Source of the DNA: Ureibacillus thermosphaericus | GTDB taxonomy: Bacteria > Bacillota > Bacilli > Bacillales_A > Planococcaceae | NCBI RefSeq assembly: GCF_012396605.1 | Contig: NZ_JAAXPW010000009.1 | Location: 1-64,000 of the forward strand | Direction of reading: 5' to 3' | DNA length: 64,000 nt | The notes under the pieces: generated by a model | The model's input: the letters and a program-made list of their open reading frames with translations, nothing else | Told to the model about the DNA's origin: nothing | Databases searched by the model: none | Part shown: in pieces, positions 24,961-33,526 of the stretch | Position numbering within the stretch: the stretch's first letter is position 1 | How the letters are laid out: the number at the start of each line of letters is the position of its first letter | Translations under genes and position numbers: made by a program

Positions 24961-25370
24961 TTTTTGTTCTATTCTTTCTTGGGAAAATATCAAAAAATCC
25001 CTTGACTAGAAAAGAAATCTCCGTCGTTTCCATTAGTTGACTTTACAGTTAATATTGAAAGAAAATTCAAACTTTATCAACATTGTAAATGCTCCGATTA
25101 CGGAGCATTTTATAATATTTAAAGAATATCAACCTTTTATCAATTATTTCCTAGGAAATGTATTTTTTTGCTATTTTATGTTGTCGAAATATATATTTTT
25201 GACTATTTACTTCGAAATATGTAAGGTTCCAAAAAGAATTTAGACATTTAAACTTGGGTTTTATCACCTACTAAAGTGCATTTTACCATGAAATTGCGAG
25301 TATGCTACTTAAGACTATTGACAAGGATTAGTACGAAATTTTGGAGTAGTAACAGAGCAGAATTCTACAT
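24961..25370. other. Intergenic stretch after proI
   Basis: About 410 AT-rich bases with no convincing gene. A 68-codon open frame on the plus strand (25037-25243) has no ribosome site, crosses a terminator and has no coding-like composition. The only feature seen is the hairpin at 25088-25113. Confidence 0.6.
25088..25113 (+). terminator. Terminator after proI
   Basis: AATGCTCCG and CGGAGCATT form a 9-bp stem with a 4-nt loop followed by TTATAATATTT. Confidence 0.75.
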
Positions 25371-25418
25371 AAAAAAATTTGGCTACCAAGAAAGAATTTT
25401 TCTTTCTAGATAGCCAAG
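25371..25418 (-). terminator. Terminator of polY1-rnz operon
   Basis: Minus-strand stem TTGGCTA...TAGCCAA with additional inner pairing of AGAAAGAA and TTCTTTCT, followed by ATTTTTTTATG. Confidence 0.82.
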
Positions 25419-25422
25419 TTTC

Positions 25423-25653
25423 TTATAACGCACCGCTTTTAATACGTTTTATAATCGAATAAGATGTATACATTGTAATAGGTAAAAAAATCGCTAATAG
25501 AATAATCCAAAAAGATAAAGCCTCAGCTGCTTTTAATTCTTCAAAGTTTGTAATGACAAAAAATATGATTCCAATCATTAAGCACCAAGCTAATAAGTTA
25601 GGAAAGACAACAAATAAACGCAGTAACCCCGGATTTATTTTTGGTTGATTCAT
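25423..25653 (-). CDS. Small two-helix membrane protein, unknown function
   Basis: A 76-aa product with two hydrophobic segments (about residues 12-32 and 43-63) and a basic C-terminus (IIKRIKSG). ATG 25653 follows GGGAGGGGAG and is preferred to an upstream start. It is the last gene behind polY1 and rnz, with a 72-nt gap. I do not recognise the family. Confidence 0.6.
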   Translation of the reverse strand: MNQPKINPGLLRLFVVFPNLLAWCLMIGIIFFVITNFEELKAAEALSFWIILLAIFLPITMYTSYSIIKRIKSGAL

Positions 25654-25725
25654 ACTCTCCCCTCCCAACAACATCATACAATAATTATCCTCAATCATTC
25701 TATTATTTTCTGAAATTTTAGGTGA

Positions 25726-26682
25726 TTATTTATCTTCATTTCCTTCTGTTAACCTTCCATTTTTCCAATGAAAAAGAGAAAAATCATTTGCTACAAATAC
25801 GTTAGGGAAAATATTTTTTGATTCTTTTATAATCTTATCTAAATCATGTGGTAAAAATCTTGCGCTGATATGGTTTAAAATTAGATACTTTGCAGCAGCC
25901 TCTTTTGCAATATTCGCAGCATCCACATTCGTCGAATGCCCATAATCTGCTGCAAGTTTTTTCGTAGAATAATCGAAAGTCGCTTCATGTATCACGATAT
26001 CCGCATCTTTGCTTAATTCAATCGATTGATGACAATATTTCGTATCACCTAAGACTGTCACAACAAAGCCTTTTTTGGGTGGTGCAGTTACGTCTTTACT
26101 ATAAACAATCGTTCCATCTTCTAATGTGACATCTTCCCCACTTTTCAATTTTCCAAGCATCGGACCTTTTGGAACTCCAAGTTTTAATGCCTTTTCAACT
26201 AATAGCTCACCAGGTAGCGGTTTTTGTTCAACACGAAAACCATAGCATGGTATGACATGCTCAAGTTGTTTTGCAGTCACAATAAATTGATCATCTTCAA
26301 ATATTATCCCTTCATGAATTTCTACAAAATGTAAAGGATAGTTTAAATGCGTTTTTGTTAGTTGCAACGTGAATATAACCCAATCTTTTAATCCACAGGG
26401 TCCGTAAAGGGTCAACGGTGAAGTTTCCTCTCCTCCTAGAAAGGAACGGGAACTAAGAAAACCTGGTAAACCAAAAATATGATCTCCATGTAAATGGGTA
26501 ATAAAAATTTTTTCAACTTTCCTTGGTTTAATAGTTGTATGTAAAATTTGGTGTTGCGTTGCTTCTCCACAATCAAACAACCAAATCGTTCCTCTTTCTT
26601 CAAATAATTTTAATGCAAGAGAACTTGTGTTTCGCTCTTTTGAAGGCATTCCCGCCCCTGTACCTAAAAACTGTAATTCCAT
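25726..26682 (-). CDS. rnz: Ribonuclease Z
   Basis: RNase Z cuts tRNA precursors at the 3' end, mainly those lacking an encoded CCA. The 318-aa metallo-beta-lactamase protein shows MELQFLGTGAGMPSKERNTSS, THLHGDHIFGLPG (zinc site), the exosite region GLKDWV..., VLGDTKYC, and the closing NHISARF. Located 18 nt behind polY1, it is probably co-transcribed. Confidence 0.94.
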   Translation of the reverse strand: MELQFLGTGAGMPSKERNTSSLALKLFEERGTIWLFDCGEATQHQILHTTIKPRKVEKIFITHLHGDHIFGLPGFLSSRSFLGGEETSPLTLYGPCGLKDWVIFTLQLTKTHLNYPLHFVEIHEGIIFEDDQFIVTAKQLEHVIPCYGFRVEQKPLPGELLVEKALKLGVPKGPMLGKLKSGEDVTLEDGTIVYSKDVTAPPKKGFVVTVLGDTKYCHQSIELSKDADIVIHEATFDYSTKKLAADYGHSTNVDAANIAKEAAAKYLILNHISARFLPHDLDKIIKESKNIFPNVFVANDFSLFHWKNGRLTEGNEDK

Positions 26683-26700
26683 GTTGAATCTCCATTCCTA

Positions 26701-27933
26701 CTATTTATCGATTAAATCGTCAAAGAAATCTTTGCTAAAACTTGTTTTGGATGCATAACTTTTTTTCTTGACATCAATCCCTTTTTGTACAATACCTTTT
26801 CCGAACTTCTTTTCCATTGAATGAATAATTTCATAAATAGGCTCTTCTTTTGCAAATTGTTCAAAATTAAATATGGACAGTTGTTCAGCAAAATGTTTTT
26901 TATCGATTACGTTAGACACGGTCACTCCAAGAAGGCGGATTGGTGTACCATCCCATGCTTTCGAGAATAATTCCATTGCTTCGCGGAAAATATCTTTTTC
27001 TAAATAAATTGGATTTTGTACAGTTTTACTTTTCGATTGATTTTTCCAATGGCAGTCCCGAATTTGAATCGTAATAGTGGAACCGCATAAATTTTTTGCT
27101 TCCAATCTTTCTGCAACTTTTTCAGATAGTTTAAGAAAAGTTGTTTCGATATCTTTCATTTCGATGATGTCATATGGTAATGTAGTGGAATTTCCAACGC
27201 TTTTTGTATCATAAATTGCATTTGGATCCACTTCCCTTGTGTCAATCCCATTTGCTCTTCTTATTAGTCTAACTCCATTTTTACCCAATTTTTGTTTTAG
27301 TAACCTTTCATCGGCTTTTGCTAAGTCTCCAATTGTATAAATATTGAGTGTATGGAGTTTTTTAGCGGTACTCTCCCCTATCCCATGCATTTTTAATACG
27401 GGTAAAGGCCACAATTTTTCTCGTACTTCTCTTTTTCTTAATACCGTAATGCCCATGGGTTTTTTCATGTCTGAAGCTGTTTTTGCTAAGAATTTATTTG
27501 GCGCTATGCCGATGGAACATGGCAAATCTAACTCATTGAAAATTCGAAGTTGAATCTCTTTTGCGAGTTCTAATGGATGCCGTTCCTTCGAAACTTCTGT
27601 TACATCCATATATCCTTCATCAATTGAAACCGGTTCAACAAGATTTGTATAACTTTTTAAAATCGTAAATATTGCTTTGGAGGCTTCACGATATTTTGGA
27701 AAATCTGGAGGTAAGATGATTAGCTCTGGACAAGTTTTTAATGCTTCAGCTACATTCATCGTCGTATAAATCCCCTTTGCTCTCGCTTCATAGGAACTAG
27801 TTACAATAATGCCGCGCCGTTCTTTCGGATTGCCAGCGATGGCAATGGGTTTTCCTTTCAGTTCAGGATGATAGGCTTGTTCAACTGAAGCATAAAAGCT
27901 ATTCATATCAACATGAAAAATCACTCTTGCCAA
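26701..27933 (-). CDS. polY1: DNA polymerase IV (Y family)
   Basis: Error-prone lesion-bypass polymerase, 410 aa. Catalytic acidic residues are in IFHVDMNSFYASVE and VSIDEGYMD; RRGIIVTSSYEARAKGI is the fingers motif; helix-hairpin-helix thumb around KMHGIGESTAKKL; little-finger domain from about 240. The C-terminus ends in a Phe/Asp-rich tail that could carry a clamp-binding motif (QLSIFNF at about 362). The start is TTG with AGGTG 7 nt upstream. It resembles B. subtilis YqjH (PolY1), in the same neighbourhood as rnz, proI and yqjP/Q. Confidence 0.9.
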   Translation of the reverse strand: MARVIFHVDMNSFYASVEQAYHPELKGKPIAIAGNPKERRGIIVTSSYEARAKGIYTTMNVAEALKTCPELIILPPDFPKYREASKAIFTILKSYTNLVEPVSIDEGYMDVTEVSKERHPLELAKEIQLRIFNELDLPCSIGIAPNKFLAKTASDMKKPMGITVLRKREVREKLWPLPVLKMHGIGESTAKKLHTLNIYTIGDLAKADERLLKQKLGKNGVRLIRRANGIDTREVDPNAIYDTKSVGNSTTLPYDIIEMKDIETTFLKLSEKVAERLEAKNLCGSTITIQIRDCHWKNQSKSKTVQNPIYLEKDIFREAMELFSKAWDGTPIRLLGVTVSNVIDKKHFAEQLSIFNFEQFAKEEPIYEIIHSMEKKFGKGIVQKGIDVKKKSYASKTSFSKDFFDDLIDK

Positions 27934-28044
27934 ATTATCTCACCTCCAAAGATATTCCTTTCTGCAATATTTTATCATAAACTATTCCATTCCTCTTTTT
28001 CTTATATTTCACTTTAAATTATTATTTTCATAGATAAATTCGTA

Positions 28045-28106
28045 TTGACTTTTGTAATAATGTTGGTTATTCTTTTTGTAAACCAATTATATAAACAGGT
28101 TAACAA
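28045..28106 (+). promoter_or_regulatory. bioY promoter and BirA operator
   Basis: TTGACT (28045-28050), 17 nt, then TATTCT (28068-28073). Just downstream TTGTAAAC (28076-28083) and GTTAACAA (28099-28106) with a 15-nt spacer match the BirA biotin operator (TTGTTAAC-N14-16-GTTAACAA) with one mismatch. Holo-BirA bound here would block initiation when biotin is plentiful. Confidence 0.85.
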
Positions 28107-28119
28107 AGGGGAGAAGACG

Positions 28120-28668
28120 GTGACTTCAACAAAAACTTATGGACTTGTATTAACAGCTTTTGGTGCAGCAATTATTGCCGTATTAGCTCAAATTACAATC
28201 CCACTTCCTTTAGTTCCGATTACTGGTCAAACTTTAGCAATCGGGCTTATTGTGACAATATTAGGATTAAAATATGGTACCCTTAGCGTACTTGTTTATT
28301 GTTTACTAGGCGCTATCGGTTTACCAGTATTTACAGGAATGTCTGGTGGGTTGTCAATACTCGTTGGACCTACAGGTGGCTATATTATTGGCTTTATTCC
28401 AACTGCTTTATTCATGGGATGGTATTTAAATAAATTCGGATATACTTATATCCATGGCTTGATTGCAAACGTTTCGGGAATGATGATCACGCTTGCCTTT
28501 GGTACTATTTGGTTAAAATTCGTTGCCGATATGTCATTGTATGCGGCATTCATGGCAGGAGCAGCGCCATTTATACTGTTAGAAATGATGAAGGGTGTCA
28601 TTGCTGCTTGGGTAGGAATTCTCGTTAGACATCGCTTATTGAACGCAAATTTATTAAAATTAGTTTAA
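28120..28668 (+). CDS. bioY: Biotin transporter substrate-binding subunit BioY
   Basis: BioY is the S-component of an ECF biotin importer. The 182-aa product has six hydrophobic helices and family motifs ITIPLPLVPITGQTLA, GLKYGTLSVLVYCLLGAIGLPVF and GGLSILVGPTGGYIIGF. GTG 28120 is chosen because AAGGGGAG stands 6 nt upstream and it follows the BirA operator; longer open frames would run through the operator. No biotin synthesis genes are nearby, so it is a lone uptake gene using a shared energising module elsewhere. Confidence 0.94.
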   Translation: MTSTKTYGLVLTAFGAAIIAVLAQITIPLPLVPITGQTLAIGLIVTILGLKYGTLSVLVYCLLGAIGLPVFTGMSGGLSILVGPTGGYIIGFIPTALFMGWYLNKFGYTYIHGLIANVSGMMITLAFGTIWLKFVADMSLYAAFMAGAAPFILLEMMKGVIAAWVGILVRHRLLNANLLKLV

Positions 28669-28707
28669 TTTGGTTTTGACCTTTTAAAGATACCCCTTCA
28701 AAATGTG

Positions 28708-28743
28708 AAAAACGAATGGCCATTATTGACCATTCGTTTTTAA
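28708..28743. terminator. Bidirectional terminator between bioY and SLH gene
   Basis: AAAACGAATGG and CCATTCGTTTT form an 11-bp stem, A-flanked and T-flanked, between converging genes. Confidence 0.85.
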
Positions 28744-30537
28744 TTATTGTAATTCTTTTGAAGATTTAAAAAGATCATTTCCTTTTTTAATTAAATCTTT
28801 TAATTGGTCTTCGTATTTTTGTAAGCTCTTTAGTCCAGAATCTCGATAATTTTTCAGCACTTTTTCCGCGTCTTCAATAGCATCGGATACATTTCCACGA
28901 GCTTTAGTAACGCCTTTTTTATCCTTAACTGCCCTTTCCAATTCTTTAATTGCATCCTCTAATTCATCAATTGCATCTTTTAATTCAGCTTTAAAATAAT
29001 CTTCACGGTTATCTTCTTTTTTATCAATTTCCTTTTCAATGTCATTGGAAAGACTTCTTGCCGTTTTGATTAAATCCTTTAATTCATTTTCTAAAGTTTT
29101 TAAGTCCACTCCAGCATCTTTCATAGAATCGTAAGCATCTTCTGCTTTCATGATTGCTTCATTTAAATCTATCAGTTTGCTTTTCAACTCGTTTAACGAA
29201 ACGTTAGATTTCAATACTTTTTTTCCTTTATCAATTACTTTTTCCAAATCTTTTTTTGTCTTTTTTCCCAATTCTTCGTAATAGTCTTTATCAAAAGTCT
29301 TTGCATATGCAGAGGCGTGGTCCCTTTTAGCTCTATTTATATCATATGCAAAAGAAATAATTGTTTGATCTAATTCTTTTTGATATTTTTCTTTAGCAGT
29401 CTGTAATATCTTTTCTGCATTATTCATTATCGAATCTAGATTTTTCAAAGCCTGTGATAATTTATTTTTTTGTATTTCATACTCTTCAATTAAATCTTCA
29501 AGTTCTTCTAATTCATCTTCAAGTTCATCAATTTTTCTCTCGATATCTCTAATTTTCTGTTTGTCTACTTCTTTTCGTTTTTCTTCTTTCTCTTTTTCTG
29601 ATTTCTTTTTATCTATTTGCTTTTTTAAATATTGAATTTCTTCTTCAATTTCCTTAATATCTCCTATATCTTTTTTTACATCATTGAGTTTTTCCAGTTG
29701 TTTTTCTACTTCTTTTCTCGCATCTCTTAAATCGGTAATGTGAAACTCAATCTCTTTTTTCAATACTTCTAGTTGTATATAATCGTCTACTTGCTCATTA
29801 CCACCTTGATCTCCATTTTCCTGATTGTTTCCATTGTCATTATTATTTTCTTTATTGTTTTCATTTGAGTCTTCGTTATCGTCCCAACCTTTTAATGTGT
29901 CCCAATAATCTTCTTTGTCATCAGAACGTTTTAAATCGATTGTACGAGCAATAAATGTGATTAGATGAGCACGACCTACTCCATCATTCGGTTTAAATAA
30001 ACCTTCATTAACTGTAATTCCTAATGATCCGATTGTTCCAATGTAAGAATAGTTTTCATCATTTTCTGGAACATCAGAAAATCGTTTTAATGTTGGAGCT
30101 TCCAATTCATAAGCTTTTACTAAAATTTTTGCCATTTCAGCACGAGTGATTTCCTCACCAGGTTTAAAATATTTCCCTTTATCAAATACACCGAGCTCAG
30201 TCAATTTTGCTATTGCTCCATAGTGAGGATTAGGAACATCCCCATATTGCTTTGGTACGTCTTTAAATCCAGGGTCTTTTACATTTTCCAAATCAAGCCC
30301 CATCGTTCTCGCAACGAAAGAAGCTGCTTGTGCACGATTCACATTTTGATATGGTCTGAATGTGTTGTCATCAAAACCTTTAACATAATCAAACTTTAAA
30401 AATTTTTTCAGTGGCTCAATATAGAAATCATCTGCTTTAATATCCTTAAATGGAAGTTCATTAGCACTGGCGGACATAGCACCAGCAGCGATTAAACAGG
30501 CGGCAATGGATGCGGCAATTTTTTTCTTAAATTTCAT
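28744..30537 (-). CDS. S-layer homology domain protein with long coiled coil
   Basis: A 597-aa exported surface protein. Signal peptide to about residue 25 (MSASA-NE); three SLH domains at about 30-80, 90-147 and 152-203, each with the TRAE-type motif (VNRAQAASFV, ITRAEMAKIL, VGRAHLITFI); an Asn/Asp/Glu/Gly-rich linker at about 204-251; then roughly 345 residues of Lys/Glu/Leu/Ile-rich heptads predicting an extended coiled coil. SLH domains bind pyruvylated secondary wall polymer. The coiled coil has no recognised enzyme domain, so it may be a spacer, fibre or adhesion element. Good ribosome site (AAGGGG). Monocistronic. Confidence 0.88.
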   Translation of the reverse strand: MKFKKKIAASIAACLIAAGAMSASANELPFKDIKADDFYIEPLKKFLKFDYVKGFDDNTFRPYQNVNRAQAASFVARTMGLDLENVKDPGFKDVPKQYGDVPNPHYGAIAKLTELGVFDKGKYFKPGEEITRAEMAKILVKAYELEAPTLKRFSDVPENDENYSYIGTIGSLGITVNEGLFKPNDGVGRAHLITFIARTIDLKRSDDKEDYWDTLKGWDDNEDSNENNKENNNDNGNNQENGDQGGNEQVDDYIQLEVLKKEIEFHITDLRDARKEVEKQLEKLNDVKKDIGDIKEIEEEIQYLKKQIDKKKSEKEKEEKRKEVDKQKIRDIERKIDELEDELEELEDLIEEYEIQKNKLSQALKNLDSIMNNAEKILQTAKEKYQKELDQTIISFAYDINRAKRDHASAYAKTFDKDYYEELGKKTKKDLEKVIDKGKKVLKSNVSLNELKSKLIDLNEAIMKAEDAYDSMKDAGVDLKTLENELKDLIKTARSLSNDIEKEIDKKEDNREDYFKAELKDAIDELEDAIKELERAVKDKKGVTKARGNVSDAIEDAEKVLKNYRDSGLKSLQKYEDQLKDLIKKGNDLFKSSKELQ

Positions 30538-30712
30538 TTATATTACCCCTTTTCATTTATGTATTGATACATTTTCATCGATATCTTCTATATTATTTAA
30601 ACGTATAGTAGAAGAAAAAGTTACAAAAATGTGTATAATTGTGAGTTTTTACCTATACACTTCATAATATCGACAAAATATTTCTTAACTGTATATACCT
30701 ATTATTAAAATA

Positions 30713-30755
30713 CCATAAAAAAACATACAATGAAAATTTTCCATTGTATGTTTTT
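30713..30755 (-). terminator. Terminator after yqfW-like gene
   Basis: AACATACAATG and CATTGTATGTT form an 11-bp stem, followed on the minus strand by TTTTTTTATGG. Confidence 0.85.
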
Positions 30756-30763
30756 AGGAAATA

Positions 30764-31318
30764 TTATTCTAGTTTAAAGTTTTTCCAATCATATACTCTA
30801 GGGAAAGGAACATGTCCATTATAAGATTGATGCTTTACATAAACTTTTGTATTGGAATCTGTTAATGTCTCCAGTACAGCGGGTTTATCATCAAAATAAA
30901 CATCCAAATTAAGCTTCTGAATGATCTCCATCTTTTCGTGATCCTTCATTCCGCAATAAAAATGTTCATCAATGACCGGAAAACCTCGATTTTTCATCCA
31001 TTGTCGAGTTTTTTCACAATATGTTTTCGGTCTCGATGTGATATAAAAAATGGAATGCCCTTCTTTTTCAAGTTTACGGATAAAATCAATTGCCCCTTCA
31101 AAAACTGGACAGTCTGTAAAGTAAATTTCTTCCATTAACGAATTCCACATTACATGACCTTCATCTTCGTCTAACCCGAAAAGTTCATGAATTTCCACTC
31201 TTTTTAATTGATGAAAAAGAGCAATATCAATCTGTTTTCCTAATTTTTTATTATAAAGATGAAAAGCATGTTCTCGTAAGTTAATCAATGTATCATCTAT
31301 ATCAAAACCGATTTTCAC
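30764..31318 (-). CDS. HAD-family 5'-nucleotidase-like protein (YqfW-like)
   Basis: A 184-aa NT5C-type HAD hydrolase: catalytic KIGFDIDDTLI at the N-terminus, YITSRP (motif II), and LDVYFDDKPAVL (motif IV acidic pair). It resembles B. subtilis YqfW, a putative nucleotidase. The start is GTG with AGGGG 4 nt upstream. It lies 15 nt after the flavin monooxygenase gene and may be the fourth gene of that transcript, since no terminator separates them. A phosphatase next to ribA-ribD is of interest because the riboflavin pathway needs a HAD phosphatase after RibD; that role is speculation. Confidence 0.75.
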   Translation of the reverse strand: MKIGFDIDDTLINLREHAFHLYNKKLGKQIDIALFHQLKRVEIHELFGLDEDEGHVMWNSLMEEIYFTDCPVFEGAIDFIRKLEKEGHSIFYITSRPKTYCEKTRQWMKNRGFPVIDEHFYCGMKDHEKMEIIQKLNLDVYFDDKPAVLETLTDSNTKVYVKHQSYNGHVPFPRVYDWKNFKLE

Positions 31319-31333
31319 TTTTCCCCTACTTTC

Positions 31334-32413
31334 TTAACCAATGATAATAAACTGGGTAGAAAAGTTTTTTTCCTTTTCTATTTGCAATTTTTGTAATTTT
31401 TTTACTTCTTCTTTTCTTTGTTTCTCACATTGGGATAAACGTAATTCATTTATATTTCCGGGATCAATACATTCAGATAACCGATCTGCATCTTTTAAAG
31501 CACTGTTTAATCCAAAGGCTCCAGTTGGTGTCATCGCATGACATGCATCACCTATTAACAGTATATTGTCTTTTCTCCATATTTCTGTGTGATTACTATA
31601 GACATCTAATAAGACAAAATCATCCCAAGTAGTAATATGTTTTCGAACCGATTCTTCTAATTCAGGAAATGCTTGAATCAATTTATCTATAAACAGTTGT
31701 ATAGATTGTTTGCGGATTTTCGAAAAGGATCCCTGTGCAATGTTCCAGCCAATTTGCACATAACCCTTAGCTTGGGTAAATAATGATAATTGGAAACCAT
31801 CTACTTCAGCCATTTTTATGGATGGTTGCCAATTGTCTGGTGCCGGTATTTTTGCCCAAAGTAAGTCATAGCCATGTTTACGTGTTATTGTTTCAATACC
31901 TGCTTTTTTTCGGACAGTGGAATATCTTCCATCAGCCCCTATAATCATCGAACTATGTATAAGGATTTCTTCCTTACCTCTTTTCCCTTTAATCCCAATG
32001 AAATGACCATTTTCATCTTTAAGTAAATCAATCACTTTTGTATTTGTCATGAGAGAAAAATTTTCGTATTTTTTTGCTTCTTCGATAATTACTGATAATA
32101 GATGTGCTTGCGGAACATGGATTCCTAAATGGCCAACTTGTTTCTCAGGTTGAATTGTTTTAAAGAGTTTTCCATTTTTCCAATATTCAATAACTTTCAT
32201 TTTTAACAATCCGAGTTTTTCAATTTTTGAATACAGATTATGTTTCTTTAAAATATTTTCTCCATCTTCATTCAAATGTTCACCTCGGAATTCCCTTGCA
32301 ATTTCCTTATGTTGTTCAAGAAGGGTGACAGAAATCCCCTTCTTTGCTAATAGCAGTGCAAGTAGTGAGCCACTCGGTCCAGCACCCACAATCAATATAT
32401 CAGTGAATATCAT
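31334..32413 (-). CDS. FAD-dependent monooxygenase linked to ribD
   Basis: A 359-aa class A flavoprotein monooxygenase of the UbiH/PHBH fold. Dinucleotide motif LIVGAGPSGSLLALLLAKKG; the middle motif IIGADGRYSTVR; and the FAD ribityl motif LLIGDACHAMTPTGAFGLNSALKDA. The substrate region (about 180-270) is divergent and gives no specificity clue. ATG 32413 has AGGTG 6 nt before it and overlaps the ribD end by 14 nt, indicating translational coupling to ribD. This suggests it acts on a product of GTP cyclohydrolase II and RibD or another pteridine/pyrimidine, but no substrate can be read from sequence. Confidence 0.8.
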   Translation of the reverse strand: MIFTDILIVGAGPSGSLLALLLAKKGISVTLLEQHKEIAREFRGEHLNEDGENILKKHNLYSKIEKLGLLKMKVIEYWKNGKLFKTIQPEKQVGHLGIHVPQAHLLSVIIEEAKKYENFSLMTNTKVIDLLKDENGHFIGIKGKRGKEEILIHSSMIIGADGRYSTVRKKAGIETITRKHGYDLLWAKIPAPDNWQPSIKMAEVDGFQLSLFTQAKGYVQIGWNIAQGSFSKIRKQSIQLFIDKLIQAFPELEESVRKHITTWDDFVLLDVYSNHTEIWRKDNILLIGDACHAMTPTGAFGLNSALKDADRLSECIDPGNINELRLSQCEKQRKEEVKKLQKLQIEKEKNFSTQFIIIG

Positions 32414-33515
32414 GTTGATCACCTAGTTTTGGATAAGCAATTATTCGTAAATCTTCTCCAACTTTATCGAATGAGTCAATTTCTACTTTTGCCGCTAAAT
32501 TCATATTATCAACATCATCACCAGCTACCGGGGTAATGGAGTGGCGCCCTCCTAATATTTTTGGTGCAATGTAAATAATATATTTATTTACAAGTCCAGC
32601 TCTGATAAACGAGGCGTTTATTTCTCCTCCACCTTCAACTAACACATCTGTTATTCCATGTTTATATAATTGTTCCAACATTTCATCTAAGCAGATACCC
32701 TTTTGATTTTTAGAACAGTATATAAAATGTACATTTTTCTTTTTAAGTTCCGCTATTTTGATTGGATCCGCACCGGTAGTTGTCACAATAATTGTTTCAG
32801 CTTCGTCATTTAAAACATTTGCATCCATCGGAATTTGTAAATGACTATCTAAAATAACTCGAATTGGGTTTTTCCCTTTTTGATTGGGCAATCGTGTCGT
32901 CAATAGCGGATTATCTTTTAAAACGGTTCCTATTCCTACTAAAATCGCATCAACTTCATTGCGTAATTTGTGAACTTCAAGGCGGGCTGCTTCACCGGAA
33001 ATCCATTTTGAATGTCCAGTATGCGTTGCGATTTTCCCATCTAATGTCATGGCAAATTTTGAAATAACGAAAGGACGATTTGTCAACATATTATGAATAA
33101 ATCGTTCATTCAATTTTCTCGCTTCATTTTCTAATAAGCCTACTTCTACCTCAATTCCTGCTTTTCGAATGATGTCAACACCTTTACCCGCAACGAGAGG
33201 ATTTGGATCAAGTGTCGCCACTACCACTCTGCTAACACCAGACTCTTTCACTAAATTTGCACAAGGAGGGGTTTTGCCATAATGAGAACATGGCTCTAGC
33301 GTGACATATAAAGTGGCACCTTTTGCATGCTCTCCTGCCATATGAAATGCATGAACTTCTGCATGGGCTTCTCCAGCTTTACGATGTATTCCTGTTCCTA
33401 CGATAACCCCATCTTTTACTATGACCGCCCCAACAACAGGATTTGGATTTGTTTTGCCCTTTGCCGTTCGCGCTAAATTTAATGCTAATTCCATGTAATC
33501 ACGATCCGTTAACAC
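32400..33515 (-). CDS. ribD: Bifunctional riboflavin deaminase/reductase RibD
   Basis: RibD deaminates and then reduces the GTP cyclohydrolase II product. The 371-aa protein has the N-terminal deaminase (HAEVHAF, LEPCSHYGKTPPC zinc ligands) and the C-terminal reductase (KFAMTLDGKIATHTGHSKWISG, VDAILVGIGTVLKDNP, DVLVEGGGEINASF). Both domains look complete. Start GTG 33515 with AGGAGGGG 7 nt upstream. It follows ribA by 11 nt. There is no ribE, ribB or ribH nearby and no FMN riboswitch upstream, unlike the usual Bacillus rib operon. Confidence 0.92.
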   Translation of the reverse strand: MLTDRDYMELALNLARTAKGKTNPNPVVGAVIVKDGVIVGTGIHRKAGEAHAEVHAFHMAGEHAKGATLYVTLEPCSHYGKTPPCANLVKESGVSRVVVATLDPNPLVAGKGVDIIRKAGIEVEVGLLENEARKLNERFIHNMLTNRPFVISKFAMTLDGKIATHTGHSKWISGEAARLEVHKLRNEVDAILVGIGTVLKDNPLLTTRLPNQKGKNPIRVILDSHLQIPMDANVLNDEAETIIVTTTGADPIKIAELKKKNVHFIYCSKNQKGICLDEMLEQLYKHGITDVLVEGGGEINASFIRAGLVNKYIIYIAPKILGGRHSITPVAGDDVDNMNLAAKVEIDSFDKVGEDLRIIAYPKLGDQHDIH

Positions 33516-33526
33516 AATGACCCCTC

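Noticed and set aside
25037-25243. 68-codon open frame after proI
   Set aside because: No ribosome binding site, passes through a terminator hairpin, no coding-like composition.
25371-25418. Riboswitch behind rnz
   Set aside because: The structure is a simple terminator after the last gene, not a leader.
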